From NCBI GenBank assembly GCA_947626425.1, contig CANQRX010000060.1:1-8319 (forward strand): a stretch of DNA of 8,319 bases. The letters run 5' to 3'. This DNA is from an uncultured Bacilli bacterium. GTDB taxonomy: Bacteria > Bacillota_I > Bacilli_A > RF39 > UBA660. How positions within the stretch are numbered: position 1 is the stretch's first letter; every line of letters starts with the position of its first letter. Of the stretch, positions 1-6,784 are shown one piece after another. A program made the position numbers and the translations under genes. The notes beneath the pieces were generated by a model. The model saw only the letters and a list, made by a program, of their open reading frames with translations. It was not told where the DNA came from and searched no databases.

Positions 1-33
1 GTAAATAAAAAGAAGTCCTAACAAAGACTTCTT
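1..33 (-). terminator. Intrinsic terminator, minus strand
   Basis: A perfect 8-bp stem (AAGAAGTC at 10-17 with GACTTCTT at 26-33) encloses an 8-nt loop. Read on the minus strand the hairpin is followed directly by TTTTTATTTAC, the U-rich tail of a Rho-independent terminator. On the plus strand it is followed by AAAGG, so it would not terminate plus-strand transcription. No minus-strand protein gene lies within reach upstream of it; the only candidate transcript is the small RNA starting near 167. Confidence 0.75.
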
Positions 34-167
34 AAAGGTTCATATAAATTTGAATAAAATGGCTCAATTTATTTTTGAATGAACCCTATGAAGAAATTCA
101 AATCGTCAAACATGAATTTAGTTACTCCATAAAGGTTACTTTCTATTCTCCATTATTCATGTTTGAC
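6..167 (-). ncRNA. Candidate small non-coding RNA, about 160 nt, three hairpins
   Basis: Read on the minus strand, a TATAAT box is followed about 7 nt later by a 13-bp perfect hairpin. Its arms are at 155-167 and 105-117, with a 37-nt loop. A second hairpin follows (7-bp arms at 79-85 and 37-43, with a further imperfect inner stem), then the intrinsic terminator at 10-33. A promoter, ordered hairpins and a terminator with no sizeable ORF are the layout of an independent small RNA. I do not recognise a known family: it lacks the end-to-end pairing of 6S RNA and the conserved features of SRP RNA, RNase P RNA or tmRNA as far as I can tell. It is divergent from the gltX T-box operon. The only open frame inside is 14 codons (113-69), with a poorly spaced GGAG. 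The 5' end is inferred from the promoter. Confidence 0.5.
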
Positions 168-173
168 TTTTAC

Positions 174-202
174 ATTATAACTCATTTTTAGTTTCCGAAC
201 AA
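174..202 (-). promoter_or_regulatory. Putative sigma-A promoter of the minus-strand small RNA
   Basis: On the minus strand a perfect TATAAT (-10, plus positions 174-179) stands 17 nt downstream of TTGTTC (-35, plus positions 197-202). The -10 is ideal, the spacing is optimal and the -35 keeps the TTG core. Predicted transcription would start near 167, exactly at the foot of the 13-bp hairpin, which supports the call. Confidence 0.5.
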
Positions 203-263
203 GTCTATTAATAATTGTATTTACTTGTCTAATTAAGAAGATTAACACAGGTCTTTTTTATAA

Positions 264-292
264 TTGACATCTATTAGTAAATCAGTTAAAAT
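264..292 (+). promoter_or_regulatory. Sigma-A promoter of the gltX operon
   Basis: A perfect TTGACA (264-269), a 17-nt spacer and TAAAAT (287-292, five of six consensus bases) form a strong housekeeping promoter. The predicted start, around 299-300, falls just before the first stem of the T-box leader, so promoter and riboswitch fit without a gap. Confidence 0.8.
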
Positions 293-298
293 TAATCT

Positions 299-494
299 GG
301 AAATACGTTGAAAAAAGAAAAGTAAAAAATTAAAGTTTGATAGAGATTTTGTGGGTGGTGGAAACAAAGAACTTGATTTTTGAACAGAAGCTTTTGGAGT
401 TTAAGGGAACTTACGGGTTAGCTTCACGTTACGAAGAAGAGTTTAAAATAAGGTGGTACCACGATTTTCTTCGTCCTTTGGTTACGCCTTTTTT
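299..494 (+). promoter_or_regulatory. T-box riboswitch, Glu-specific (GAA specifier), gltX leader
   Basis: This leader senses uncharged tRNA-Glu and allows read-through into gltX when charging is low. The T-box sequence AAGGTGGTACCACG lies at 450-463, matching AGGGTGGNACCGCG at all but two positions. The antiterminator can be drawn as AAGG (450-453) with CCTT (475-478) and ACGA (461-464) with TCGT (471-474), leaving the TGGTACC bulge whose TGGT part pairs with the tRNA end. The competing terminator pairs 452-460 with 480-488 and is followed by six T residues (489-494). Stem I can be drawn from about 313 to 395: AAAAG/CTTTT at the base, an AGTAA specifier-loop motif at 321-325, then AGAGA (342-346) and GGTGGTGGAAAC (354-365). 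On the 3' side, GAA at 382-384 is the specifier codon, agreeing with a glutamyl-tRNA synthetase downstream. Stem details are hand-folded. Confidence 0.92.
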
Positions 495-510
495 ATATGG
501 AGGAGATTTT

Positions 511-2154
511 ATGAGAAAAGAACTAGCAGAAAAATTATTACCAGGATTAAAGCATGATGTCAAATATTATGAAAACTTATATCCTAAAAGAAATTTGGCT
601 GATGGGGCAATTGTAACAAGATATGCTCCAAGTCCCACTGGATTTGTGCATATTGGCAATTTATTTCAACTTTATATTTCTGGTAAATTAGCAAGACAAA
701 CTAAAGGTGTCAATTTTTTAAGAATTGAAGATACGGATCAAGAACGCTTGGTGGAAAATGGAATTGACCGAATTATTAATGATGTTAAAGCCTTTAACAT
801 TACTTTTGATGAAGGTCCAATTAATCAAACGGAACAAAAAGGTGAGTATGGTCCTTATATTCAAAGTCAAAGAAAAGAAATATACCAAACTTATGCCAAA
901 GATTTATTGTTAAAAGATCTAGCATATCCTGATTTTACAACCAAAGAAGAAGTTGAGGCGATGCGTAAAGAGCAAGTTGCTAGTAAAAGAAGAATTGGTT
1001 ACTATGGCAAATGGGCGCGAAGCAGATTTTTAAGCGAAGCAGAAATTGAACAAAACTTAAAAGAAAATAAACCTTACATTATTCGGTTACGAAATATGGG
1101 AGATTACAATCGAAAAATTACTTTTGTTGATGCGATAAAAGGGCGGATTGAATTCCCAGAAGATGATATTGACCAAGTAATTATTAAAAATGATGGCTTA
1201 CCAACTTATCATTTTGCTCATGTTATTGATGATCATTTAATGCAAACAACGCATGTTATTCGGGGTGATGAATGGTTAAGTTCGGTTCCAATCCATCTTA
1301 ACTTGTTTAAAACTTTAGGTTTTACGCCTCCAACTTATGCCCATATTCCTCCTTTAAGTAAAAAAGAGGGTAATACAGTTCGAAAACTTAGTAAACGAAA
1401 AGATCCCGAACTTGCTGTTTCTTATTATGATGAAAAAGGGATTCCTGCCCAAACTTTGATGCTTTATTTAGCAACAGTTGCCAATTCTAATTTTGAAGAG
1501 TGGTATCAAGAGCATCCTGATGAAGATATTGAAAACTTTAATTTGACGTTTGAAAAGATTGGAACTTCGGCTGCTTTATTTGATATGGAAAAATTGTTAA
1601 ACATTTCGAAAAATATTTTAAGTAAAATGACGGCCTTAGAAATATACCAAAATACTTTAAATTGGGCTCAAAAATATGATGAGGCATTTGCTAAAGTTTT
1701 AGAAGCTAACCAAGATATCGCAGTTAAAACTTTAAATATTGAAAGAGAAAGTGCTAAACCTCGGAAAGATTTTTCGATGTATAGTGAAGTTAAAGAAAAT
1801 ATATATTATATGTTTGATGAGTTATTTACAAATGAATCTTATGAATGGCAAAAAATCACCGATTTAACGGAAATTAAGGAAATTTTAAATGTTTATCTTG
1901 ATAACTATTATGACCCAAGTGATGATGAGGAAGTTTGGTTTAATAAAATTAAAGAAATGTGTGATAAATTAGGTTATGCTGCGAATATGAAAGAATATAA
2001 GAAAAATCCGGAAAATTTTAAAGGCAATGTCGCGGATGTTTCGACGGTGATCAGAGTTGCCTTAACGACTAAGGCTAGAACACCTAATTTATATGATATA
2101 ATGCAAATTTTAGGCACAGAAAAAATAAAAGACCGTTTTTCGAAAATTAAATAA
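511..2154 (+). CDS. gltX: Glutamate--tRNA ligase (GluRS), long clostridial-type form
   Basis: This cytosolic class I synthetase charges tRNA-Glu with glutamate using ATP. The start is ATG 511, preceded by GGAGGAG at 499-505 with a 5-nt gap; this gives 547 residues. The frame is open back to 337, but that stretch is the T-box leader, so the longer form is rejected. The catalytic Rossmann fold begins near residue 33 with TRYAPSPTG and the HIGH-type motif HIGN (47-50). The KMSKS-type loop is KLSKR (292-296). The remaining 200 or so residues form the tRNA/anticodon-binding region. The N-terminal extension of about 30 residues (containing YYENLYPKR) and the length above the usual 480 or so match a longer GluRS variant known from clostridia. 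No zinc-knuckle cysteines are present. Whether it is discriminating or also charges tRNA-Gln cannot be told here. It is followed after one base by the DUF4186 gene. Confidence 0.96.
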   Translation: MRKELAEKLLPGLKHDVKYYENLYPKRNLADGAIVTRYAPSPTGFVHIGNLFQLYISGKLARQTKGVNFLRIEDTDQERLVENGIDRIINDVKAFNITFDEGPINQTEQKGEYGPYIQSQRKEIYQTYAKDLLLKDLAYPDFTTKEEVEAMRKEQVASKRRIGYYGKWARSRFLSEAEIEQNLKENKPYIIRLRNMGDYNRKITFVDAIKGRIEFPEDDIDQVIIKNDGLPTYHFAHVIDDHLMQTTHVIRGDEWLSSVPIHLNLFKTLGFTPPTYAHIPPLSKKEGNTVRKLSKRKDPELAVSYYDEKGIPAQTLMLYLATVANSNFEEWYQEHPDEDIENFNLTFEKIGTSAALFDMEKLLNISKNILSKMTALEIYQNTLNWAQKYDEAFAKVLEANQDIAVKTLNIERESAKPRKDFSMYSEVKENIYYMFDELFTNESYEWQKITDLTEIKEILNVYLDNYYDPSDDEEVWFNKIKEMCDKLGYAANMKEYKKNPENFKGNVADVSTVIRVALTTKARTPNLYDIMQILGTEKIKDRFSKIK

Positions 2155-2155
2155 A

Positions 2156-2526
2156 ATGCAAGAATATTTAAAAATTCAATTAGAAAATTTAAAAAAATCG
2201 CCATTTCGTTCATCTTTCCATTTAAAAAGTCGTGATTTAGAATATTTAAAAGAAAAAGGGTACCGAACTATTAAAGAACATACAGAAAATTTTATTGCTA
2301 AACGCCTTGCTCCAGCATATATTAGTAATGATGGTAAACAAACACCGATGAGGGGGCATCCTGTCTTTATTGCGATGCATGCTTGTGCAACTTGTTGTCG
2401 TTCTTGTCTTTATAAATGGCATAAAATTCCCAAAAATAAAGAATTATCAAGCAATGAACAAAATTATATTTTGGGTTTATTATGGCTTGGTTAGTCAATG
2501 AGTATCAAAAAGGGGTGAAAAAATGA
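2156..2526 (+). CDS. DUF4186 family protein, reading frame shifts by -1 near its end
   Basis: The uninterrupted frame runs from 2156 to a TAG at 2492-2494 and encodes 112 residues. Family features seen are SPFRSSF (15-21), a central NDGKQTPMRGHPVF (58-71), and a cysteine/histidine cluster with H68, H75, C77, C80, C81, C84 and H89 that may bind metal. The biochemical role is unknown. The family normally ends in a YIxxxIMAW-type segment. That segment (IMAWLVNEYQK) is present but in the -1 frame, from 2479, ending at TGA 2524-2526. This TGA overlaps the ATG of the next gene as ATGA, the usual coupling in such operons. The slip product would be 123 residues. The shift is either programmed (GGGTTTA at 2473-2479), a real 1-bp mutation or a sequencing error. 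The start lies 1 nt after the gltX stop with no good ribosome binding site, so translation is probably coupled to gltX. Confidence 0.82.
2473..2479 (+). other. Possible -1 ribosomal frameshift site G GGT TTA
   Basis: In the DUF4186 reading frame the heptamer is phased as X XXY YYZ (G, GGT, TTA), the form needed for tandem -1 slippage, and lies 12 nt before the zero-frame stop. Slippage here joins the zero frame to the -1 frame that encodes the conserved C-terminus, with no residue gained or lost against the family pattern. I see only a weak 4-bp downstream stem and no upstream Shine-Dalgarno-like stimulator, so the programmed interpretation is not secure. Confidence 0.4.
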
Positions 2527-3605
2527 AGAAATTTATACCTAATATTTTAACTTGTTCCCGAATTTTTTTAACACCAGTAATACTTACTTTAGGTTTAACA
2601 AATCATATTTGGACCTTAATAATTTTGGCTATAATTGTTGCCTTAACCGATTTTTTCGATGGACGCTTGGCTCGTAAGTATAATGTAGTTTCTTCTTTAG
2701 GAGCCAAACTAGATGCTATTGCCGACAAAGTTTTAGCAATTGGTTTGTTATTTCTTTTAATTTATCGAAATCCAGCTTTTTTTTATGCTTTGATCTTAGA
2801 AGTTATTATTGGTAGTTTAAATTTATATTTTTATTTACGAAAAAAAATTGCCATTTCCCTGTTAGTTGGGAAAATAAAAACTTGGTTTATTTTTATTACC
2901 ATTATTTTAGGTTTTGTTAATGTTTTATTTCCAAGTTTAAATTTTAAGATTAATTGGCTAGTTTATATAACATGCGCAGTGCAAATTGTAACTTTACTAA
3001 GTTATATAATATATAATGTCAAAGTAAAACGTGAAAATATTGATACTTTTAGTCAGTATGTTGAATTTTATGAAATTATTGAACCTTTTTTAACTAACAA
3101 AGAATTTTTAAAAAGAAAAACTTTTTCCCATCATATTAATGAAAGTGTTTATGCTCATACTTTAAGAGTTTCCTTTGATTGCTATAAAATTGGCAAAAAA
3201 TTAAAATTGGATTATAAAAGTTTAGCAATTGCTGCTTTACTTCATGATTTTTATGAAACGCCTTGGCAAACTGCTAAAGAAAAAAAGCCTTTTTTTCAAA
3301 AACATGCTTTTACCCATGCTCATAATGCCGTTTTAAATGCTAAAAAAGTATTTGGTAAAAAAATAACGCCAAAAATTAGTAACATTATGGAAACCCATAT
3401 GTTTCCAGTCAATAAAAAAATTCCGCGCAGTAGGGAAGCATGGATTTTAACTTTAGTCGATAAAGCTGATAGCATGGATTTTATAATGCATCCTATTATG
3501 CTTTATCATATCTTTCGCAAAGATGAAATTGACCAACAACAGAAATTGACAACTAAAAAAATTTTAAATCGGATAAAAAGAATAAAAAAAAATAAACTAA
3601 AATAA
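2523..3605 (+). CDS. CDP-alcohol phosphatidyltransferase (PgsA-like) fused to HD domain
   Basis: This 360-residue protein has two parts. Residues 1 to about 170 are a multi-spanning membrane CDP-alcohol phosphatidyltransferase. The N-terminus (IPNILTCSRIFLTPV) is PgsA-like, and the complete motif D-x2-DG-x2-AR-x8-G-x3-D-x3-D is formed by D43, D46, G47, A50, R51, G60, D64 and D68. The likely reaction is CDP-diacylglycerol plus glycerol 3-phosphate to phosphatidylglycerol phosphate, though another alcohol acceptor is possible. Residues from about 200 onward form a soluble HD-superfamily domain: H212 (YAHTLRV), H241-D242 (LLHDFYE), further histidines at 261, 265 and 267, H292 (THMFP) and D313 (LVDKAD) are the expected metal ligands. 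HD domains are usually phosphohydrolases; the substrate here is unknown. The start has GGGGTG at 2512-2517 and overlaps the DUF4186 -1-frame stop by four bases. The tail is strongly basic. It is the last gene of the T-box operon. Confidence 0.88.
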   Translation: MKKFIPNILTCSRIFLTPVILTLGLTNHIWTLIILAIIVALTDFFDGRLARKYNVVSSLGAKLDAIADKVLAIGLLFLLIYRNPAFFYALILEVIIGSLNLYFYLRKKIAISLLVGKIKTWFIFITIILGFVNVLFPSLNFKINWLVYITCAVQIVTLLSYIIYNVKVKRENIDTFSQYVEFYEIIEPFLTNKEFLKRKTFSHHINESVYAHTLRVSFDCYKIGKKLKLDYKSLAIAALLHDFYETPWQTAKEKKPFFQKHAFTHAHNAVLNAKKVFGKKITPKISNIMETHMFPVNKKIPRSREAWILTLVDKADSMDFIMHPIMLYHIFRKDEIDQQQKLTTKKILNRIKRIKKNKLK

Positions 3606-3610
3606 ACCTT

Positions 3611-5104
3611 TTACTTTAATTTACGGATACTTGGTTTTAAAAGTGGCATATGTTGAATAAAAATTAAGTATTCATTCCAACTTAAAGGCTCATTGCCATT
3701 AAAATAATAGTATTGTTCTTTTGTATCGCTAACAATATTGGGATAAAATTCACTTTTTTCGGTGAATTTTTTATTTAAAGATAACGTATTAAGATTTAGT
3801 AGTAATTCCTTTTGCTGTGCAGTCAAAAGATTAGGCAACCATACCATAATCGCTTCATTTTCAATGACTAAAATAAGATCCCCATTTTTATTCGCATGGT
3901 ATAAGACTGGTTTATAATTACGTTCCTTACTATTATAGCCATAATATTCAAATAAAGTTTTATAATGAGCTTCTAAAACTTTTAAAAATACCGGTTCCCC
4001 ATTTTCTTTAATAACAATAATTTCTCGGTCATTATTAAATAAAACTGTTTGTTTCGAACTTTGAATACTTAATGATGTGATATATTTTTGATGTGTATGA
4101 CTTTTCGTGTCAATAGTTAAATTTTCTAAATCTTCTTCCCAATTTTTAATATTTAAAATCGCCGGATTTTGGGATAAATAATTATAAACTTCTAATACTT
4201 TAGACTTATCCTTTTTTTCTTTCAAAAGCTCATTAATTAAATAAGGATATCGTTCCCAAAAAAGTAACGTTTTTATTGAATCATAAAAATATTCATTAAC
4301 TAAATAATTAAATTTTTTTAAAAAATCGTTTGGATATTTTAAGGCTAAATTAATGGAAAATGCAATTATATCAGGACTAACTTTCCCAAACAAATTAATT
4401 AAAAACTTTTTGGTTTGCTCATCTAAAATTCCTTTAAAATTATTATTAATAATTATTTCTAACTTATCAAAGTCTAAAACTTTAAGGCGGTGTCGCATAT
4501 AATAGGCTATCGCATATTTTAAATCCATTTTTAAATCTAAAAAATACTCAAAATGATCACATTTAATATATAAAAATTTTGCATTTATTAAAAACTCTTT
4601 CCGTTTTATATCTTGAAATAAAATTGCTAACATCTCATCATTTAAACACAAGATATTTCTTTTTATATTTTCTTTAAAACCTCTTTGATACAAGGTTAAA
4701 AGCAAATTATCTTGATTATTTAAATAATAAAAATAATCTTGATTTAAAACTTTTTTTAGATTTTCAATTACTAAGCTATTATTCTCATTTAATAATTTTA
4801 ATAAGCCTTTTTCATTCGTTGCAAAACGATACATAAAAAAGCGATACTCTTGATCAAGTTCCCATTTTATCGATAAATCAGTTTCTTTTTCTTTTTTTTC
4901 TAAAAGAGAAAGAAGTTTAATCAAAAAGAAAAAGGAATATTCAGGTAAATAATTTTGATAATTTAATTCCTTTACTAATTTTGAATTAAAAATATTATCA
5001 ACTATTTCATATTCTTGAGATTTAATAAGATAGTTATATAATTTTGGCGAATTTTTAATATTTAATAATAAACTTTTTTGAAATAATTGTTCTTTTAATA
5101 TCAT
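3611..5104 (-). CDS. Uncharacterised protein, second of a tandem paralogue pair
   Basis: I do not recognise this 497-residue protein. No signal peptide or membrane segment is evident. It is rich in Leu, Lys, Asn, Phe and Tyr, and about residues 1-330 look all-helical. The last 150 or so residues look beta-rich and carry the best-conserved blocks shared with the neighbouring gene: FNNDREIIVI (356-365), GDLILVIE (408-415), VWLPNLL (421-427) and YYYFNG (465-470). Mid-protein blocks FKGIL (223-227), LFGKV (238-242) and FWERYPYLINE (282-292) also match the neighbour. The start is ATG at 5104-5102 with AAGGAG (5115-5110) 5 nt upstream; it overlaps the stop of the upstream paralogue as ATGA, so the two are translationally coupled. 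Its stop lies 5 bases from the end of the convergent PgsA-HD gene. The architecture (helical array plus beta module) suggests a binding or sensing role, but this is inference. Confidence 0.8.
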   Translation of the reverse strand: MILKEQLFQKSLLLNIKNSPKLYNYLIKSQEYEIVDNIFNSKLVKELNYQNYLPEYSFFFLIKLLSLLEKKEKETDLSIKWELDQEYRFFMYRFATNEKGLLKLLNENNSLVIENLKKVLNQDYFYYLNNQDNLLLTLYQRGFKENIKRNILCLNDEMLAILFQDIKRKEFLINAKFLYIKCDHFEYFLDLKMDLKYAIAYYMRHRLKVLDFDKLEIIINNNFKGILDEQTKKFLINLFGKVSPDIIAFSINLALKYPNDFLKKFNYLVNEYFYDSIKTLLFWERYPYLINELLKEKKDKSKVLEVYNYLSQNPAILNIKNWEEDLENLTIDTKSHTHQKYITSLSIQSSKQTVLFNNDREIIVIKENGEPVFLKVLEAHYKTLFEYYGYNSKERNYKPVLYHANKNGDLILVIENEAIMVWLPNLLTAQQKELLLNLNTLSLNKKFTEKSEFYPNIVSDTKEQYYYFNGNEPLSWNEYLIFIQHMPLLKPSIRKLK

Positions 5105-6690
5105 AACGACTCCTTTTTAGAAATATTTAACGATTGCTCTTTCAAAACAGAACAATGCAAAATAACATTTTTAAACTTTTCTAAATCCATAGTCTCGCCA
5201 TTATAAAAGCAATAATAATCGTTTTCTTCTGGTAAAACAACTGCACATCCAAATTTAATTTTGGAAAAATCTTTTAAAGACGATTTTAATTCAATATTTT
5301 GTAAAATATCTTTTTGAATTTTTGATAACTGGCTAGGTAACCAAACCGCCACCGTTTCGCCTTCAACAACAATAATAGCATCGCCTAAACTATTACCAAA
5401 ATAAACTGAATCAGTACCTTTGCAACTACTTGTTTGATAATATTCTTCTAAACGATTGTAATGGGAATGTTCACAATAAATACTAGTCCAAACACCATCT
5501 CTATTTAAAATAATAAGTTCTCGATCATAATTAAAAACCGCCATATTTTCATATCCAGTTAAGCTAATATTTAAAGGACGATAAGCATCCTCTTTTTTTA
5601 AAAAAACATGTTGCAAGCTATCTAAATCATCATTAAATGATTTAATATTTAAAGAAGCCCCAGAATTTAAAATATAATCAATAACGTATTTAATTCGCTT
5701 TTTATCTATACTATTTAATTGGTTTATTAAAATCGGGTAAGTTGCCCAAAAAGTAAGGCACTGGTAATAATCTGTAAAAAATTCTTTTTGATATTTTTCA
5801 ACCAAAACCCAAAATTCCTCCTTTAACTCCAAAGTTTTTAAAATGGCAAACTCAATCGTAGAAGCCGCAACCTTACCGTATAAGTCAATTAATTTTAATT
5901 GTAAATCCGTATTTAAAATTCCGTCAAAATTATGTAAATATAATTTTTCAAAAATTGGCTTTTTTTCTTTAGCTAAATAAACCTTACTATTTCTTTTATC
6001 ATTAAATGCTTTATTAAACAAATAAGCTAAGTATTCTTTATGAGGTAAGTTATAAAAAAAAGTTACTTCATCATCACGATCAATTATTAATTTTTTAGTT
6101 AAAAGTAAATTTCTTAATTTTTTGTCTCGAAAAGTAATTAATAACAAACTCGTGGAAATATTTTTTAAATTGTCTTTAACTTCAGTCATAAAACCATTTA
6201 AACATAAGGAGGTTATGATATCACTTTCAGAATAAATTAGCTTAAAAAATCTTTCATCTAAAATTGATTTTAAATGCTTCAAAGTATATTCGTGCTTCTT
6301 TTTCAATAAAGTACTTATACCATTATAATAACAAGTTGATAATTGATCTTTAAAATAACGAAGTTCATTTAACCAAACTCCCATTTTACTATTGTTTTGA
6401 TCATTAATAATTTCATCTTGTAAAATATTAACTTTTATTAAATATAATAAAGAAATAAGATCTTCATGCTCATCAGCTATTTTAAAAATTTTGCCACTTA
6501 CTTGATTTATAGAAATTAAATAGTCAACTAAATTATATTTTCCTTCTTTATCAAGATAATTACCAATTAAAACCAAGTTATTAATATCTTCGTGCATTAA
6601 ATCTTTAAAAAATAAAACTAGTTCTTCATCACTAAAAGTATTTAATAATTCATATTTTTGCTTTTTTAAAATTTCTAATATTTTATCCAT
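5101..6690 (-). CDS. Uncharacterised protein, first of a tandem paralogue pair
   Basis: This 529-residue protein of unknown function appears cytosolic, with no leader peptide. It has the same layout as the downstream gene: a long helical region to about residue 360, then a beta-rich module. Shared blocks are FDGIL (255-259), LYGKV (270-274), FWATYPILINQ (314-324), FNYDRELIIL (386-395), GDAIIVVEGE (436-445), VWLPSQL (449-455) and YYCFYNG (492-498). Identity is scattered (by eye a quarter to a third), so the duplication is old or the genes evolve fast; the N-terminal 200 residues align poorly. The start is ATG at 6690 with AAGGTGA (6701-6695) 4 nt upstream. A promoter is seen at 6709-6736. It is divergent from the phase-variable surface protein gene; whether they are functionally linked is unknown. 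Confidence 0.8.
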   Translation of the reverse strand: MDKILEILKKQKYELLNTFSDEELVLFFKDLMHEDINNLVLIGNYLDKEGKYNLVDYLISINQVSGKIFKIADEHEDLISLLYLIKVNILQDEIINDQNNSKMGVWLNELRYFKDQLSTCYYNGISTLLKKKHEYTLKHLKSILDERFFKLIYSESDIITSLCLNGFMTEVKDNLKNISTSLLLITFRDKKLRNLLLTKKLIIDRDDEVTFFYNLPHKEYLAYLFNKAFNDKRNSKVYLAKEKKPIFEKLYLHNFDGILNTDLQLKLIDLYGKVAASTIEFAILKTLELKEEFWVLVEKYQKEFFTDYYQCLTFWATYPILINQLNSIDKKRIKYVIDYILNSGASLNIKSFNDDLDSLQHVFLKKEDAYRPLNISLTGYENMAVFNYDRELIILNRDGVWTSIYCEHSHYNRLEEYYQTSSCKGTDSVYFGNSLGDAIIVVEGETVAVWLPSQLSKIQKDILQNIELKSSLKDFSKIKFGCAVVLPEENDYYCFYNGETMDLEKFKNVILHCSVLKEQSLNISKKESL

Positions 6691-6708
6691 AAAGTCACCT
6701 TTTTATGT

Positions 6709-6736
6709 ATTATAACGTTTTATAGCTAAAAAACAA
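6709..6736 (-). promoter_or_regulatory. Putative promoter of the paralogue operon
   Basis: On the minus strand a perfect TATAAT (plus positions 6709-6714) lies 16 nt downstream of TTGTTT (6731-6736). The predicted start would be about 6702, leaving a very short leader just before the AAGGTGA ribosome binding site. The -35 element is weak, keeping only TTG. Confidence 0.45.
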
Positions 6737-6755
6737 GATAAACTTTCAAAGCCTC

Positions 6756-6784
6756 TTGAAAAAAGGCAGTTATTAACTTATAAT
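6756..6784 (+). promoter_or_regulatory. Sigma-A promoter of the surface protein gene
   Basis: TTGAAA (6756-6761), a 17-nt spacer and a perfect TATAAT (6779-6784) form a strong promoter. The predicted start is near 6791, a few bases before the AGGAAGGA ribosome binding site (6798-6805). The -10 lies inside the left arm of the 19-nt inverted repeat at 6769-6787. Confidence 0.7.

Noticed and set aside
69..113. Minus-strand 14-codon ORF (MFDDLNFFIGFIQK) inside the small RNA
   Set aside because: Its start lies within the 3' arm of the 13-bp hairpin and the nearest GGAG is 11 nt away; too short and poorly placed to claim as a peptide gene.
155..171. Plus-strand terminator made from the 105-117/155-167 inverted repeat
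   Set aside because: The 37-nt loop is large and only four T residues follow; the repeat fits better as the 5' hairpin of the minus-strand RNA.
337..510. Long form of GluRS starting at 337 (605 residues)
   Set aside because: The region is a T-box leader with a recognisable T-box sequence, specifier and terminator; ATG 511 has a perfect GGAGGAG site and matches the usual N-terminus of the long GluRS form.
725..913. 62-codon plus-strand ORF inside gltX
   Set aside because: A shadow frame within the conserved catalytic region of GluRS; no ribosome binding site or recognisable product.
1974..2213. 79-codon minus-strand ORF across the end of gltX and start of the DUF4186 gene
   Set aside because: Overlaps two well-supported genes on the opposite strand; its hydrophobicity follows from AT-rich antisense codons.
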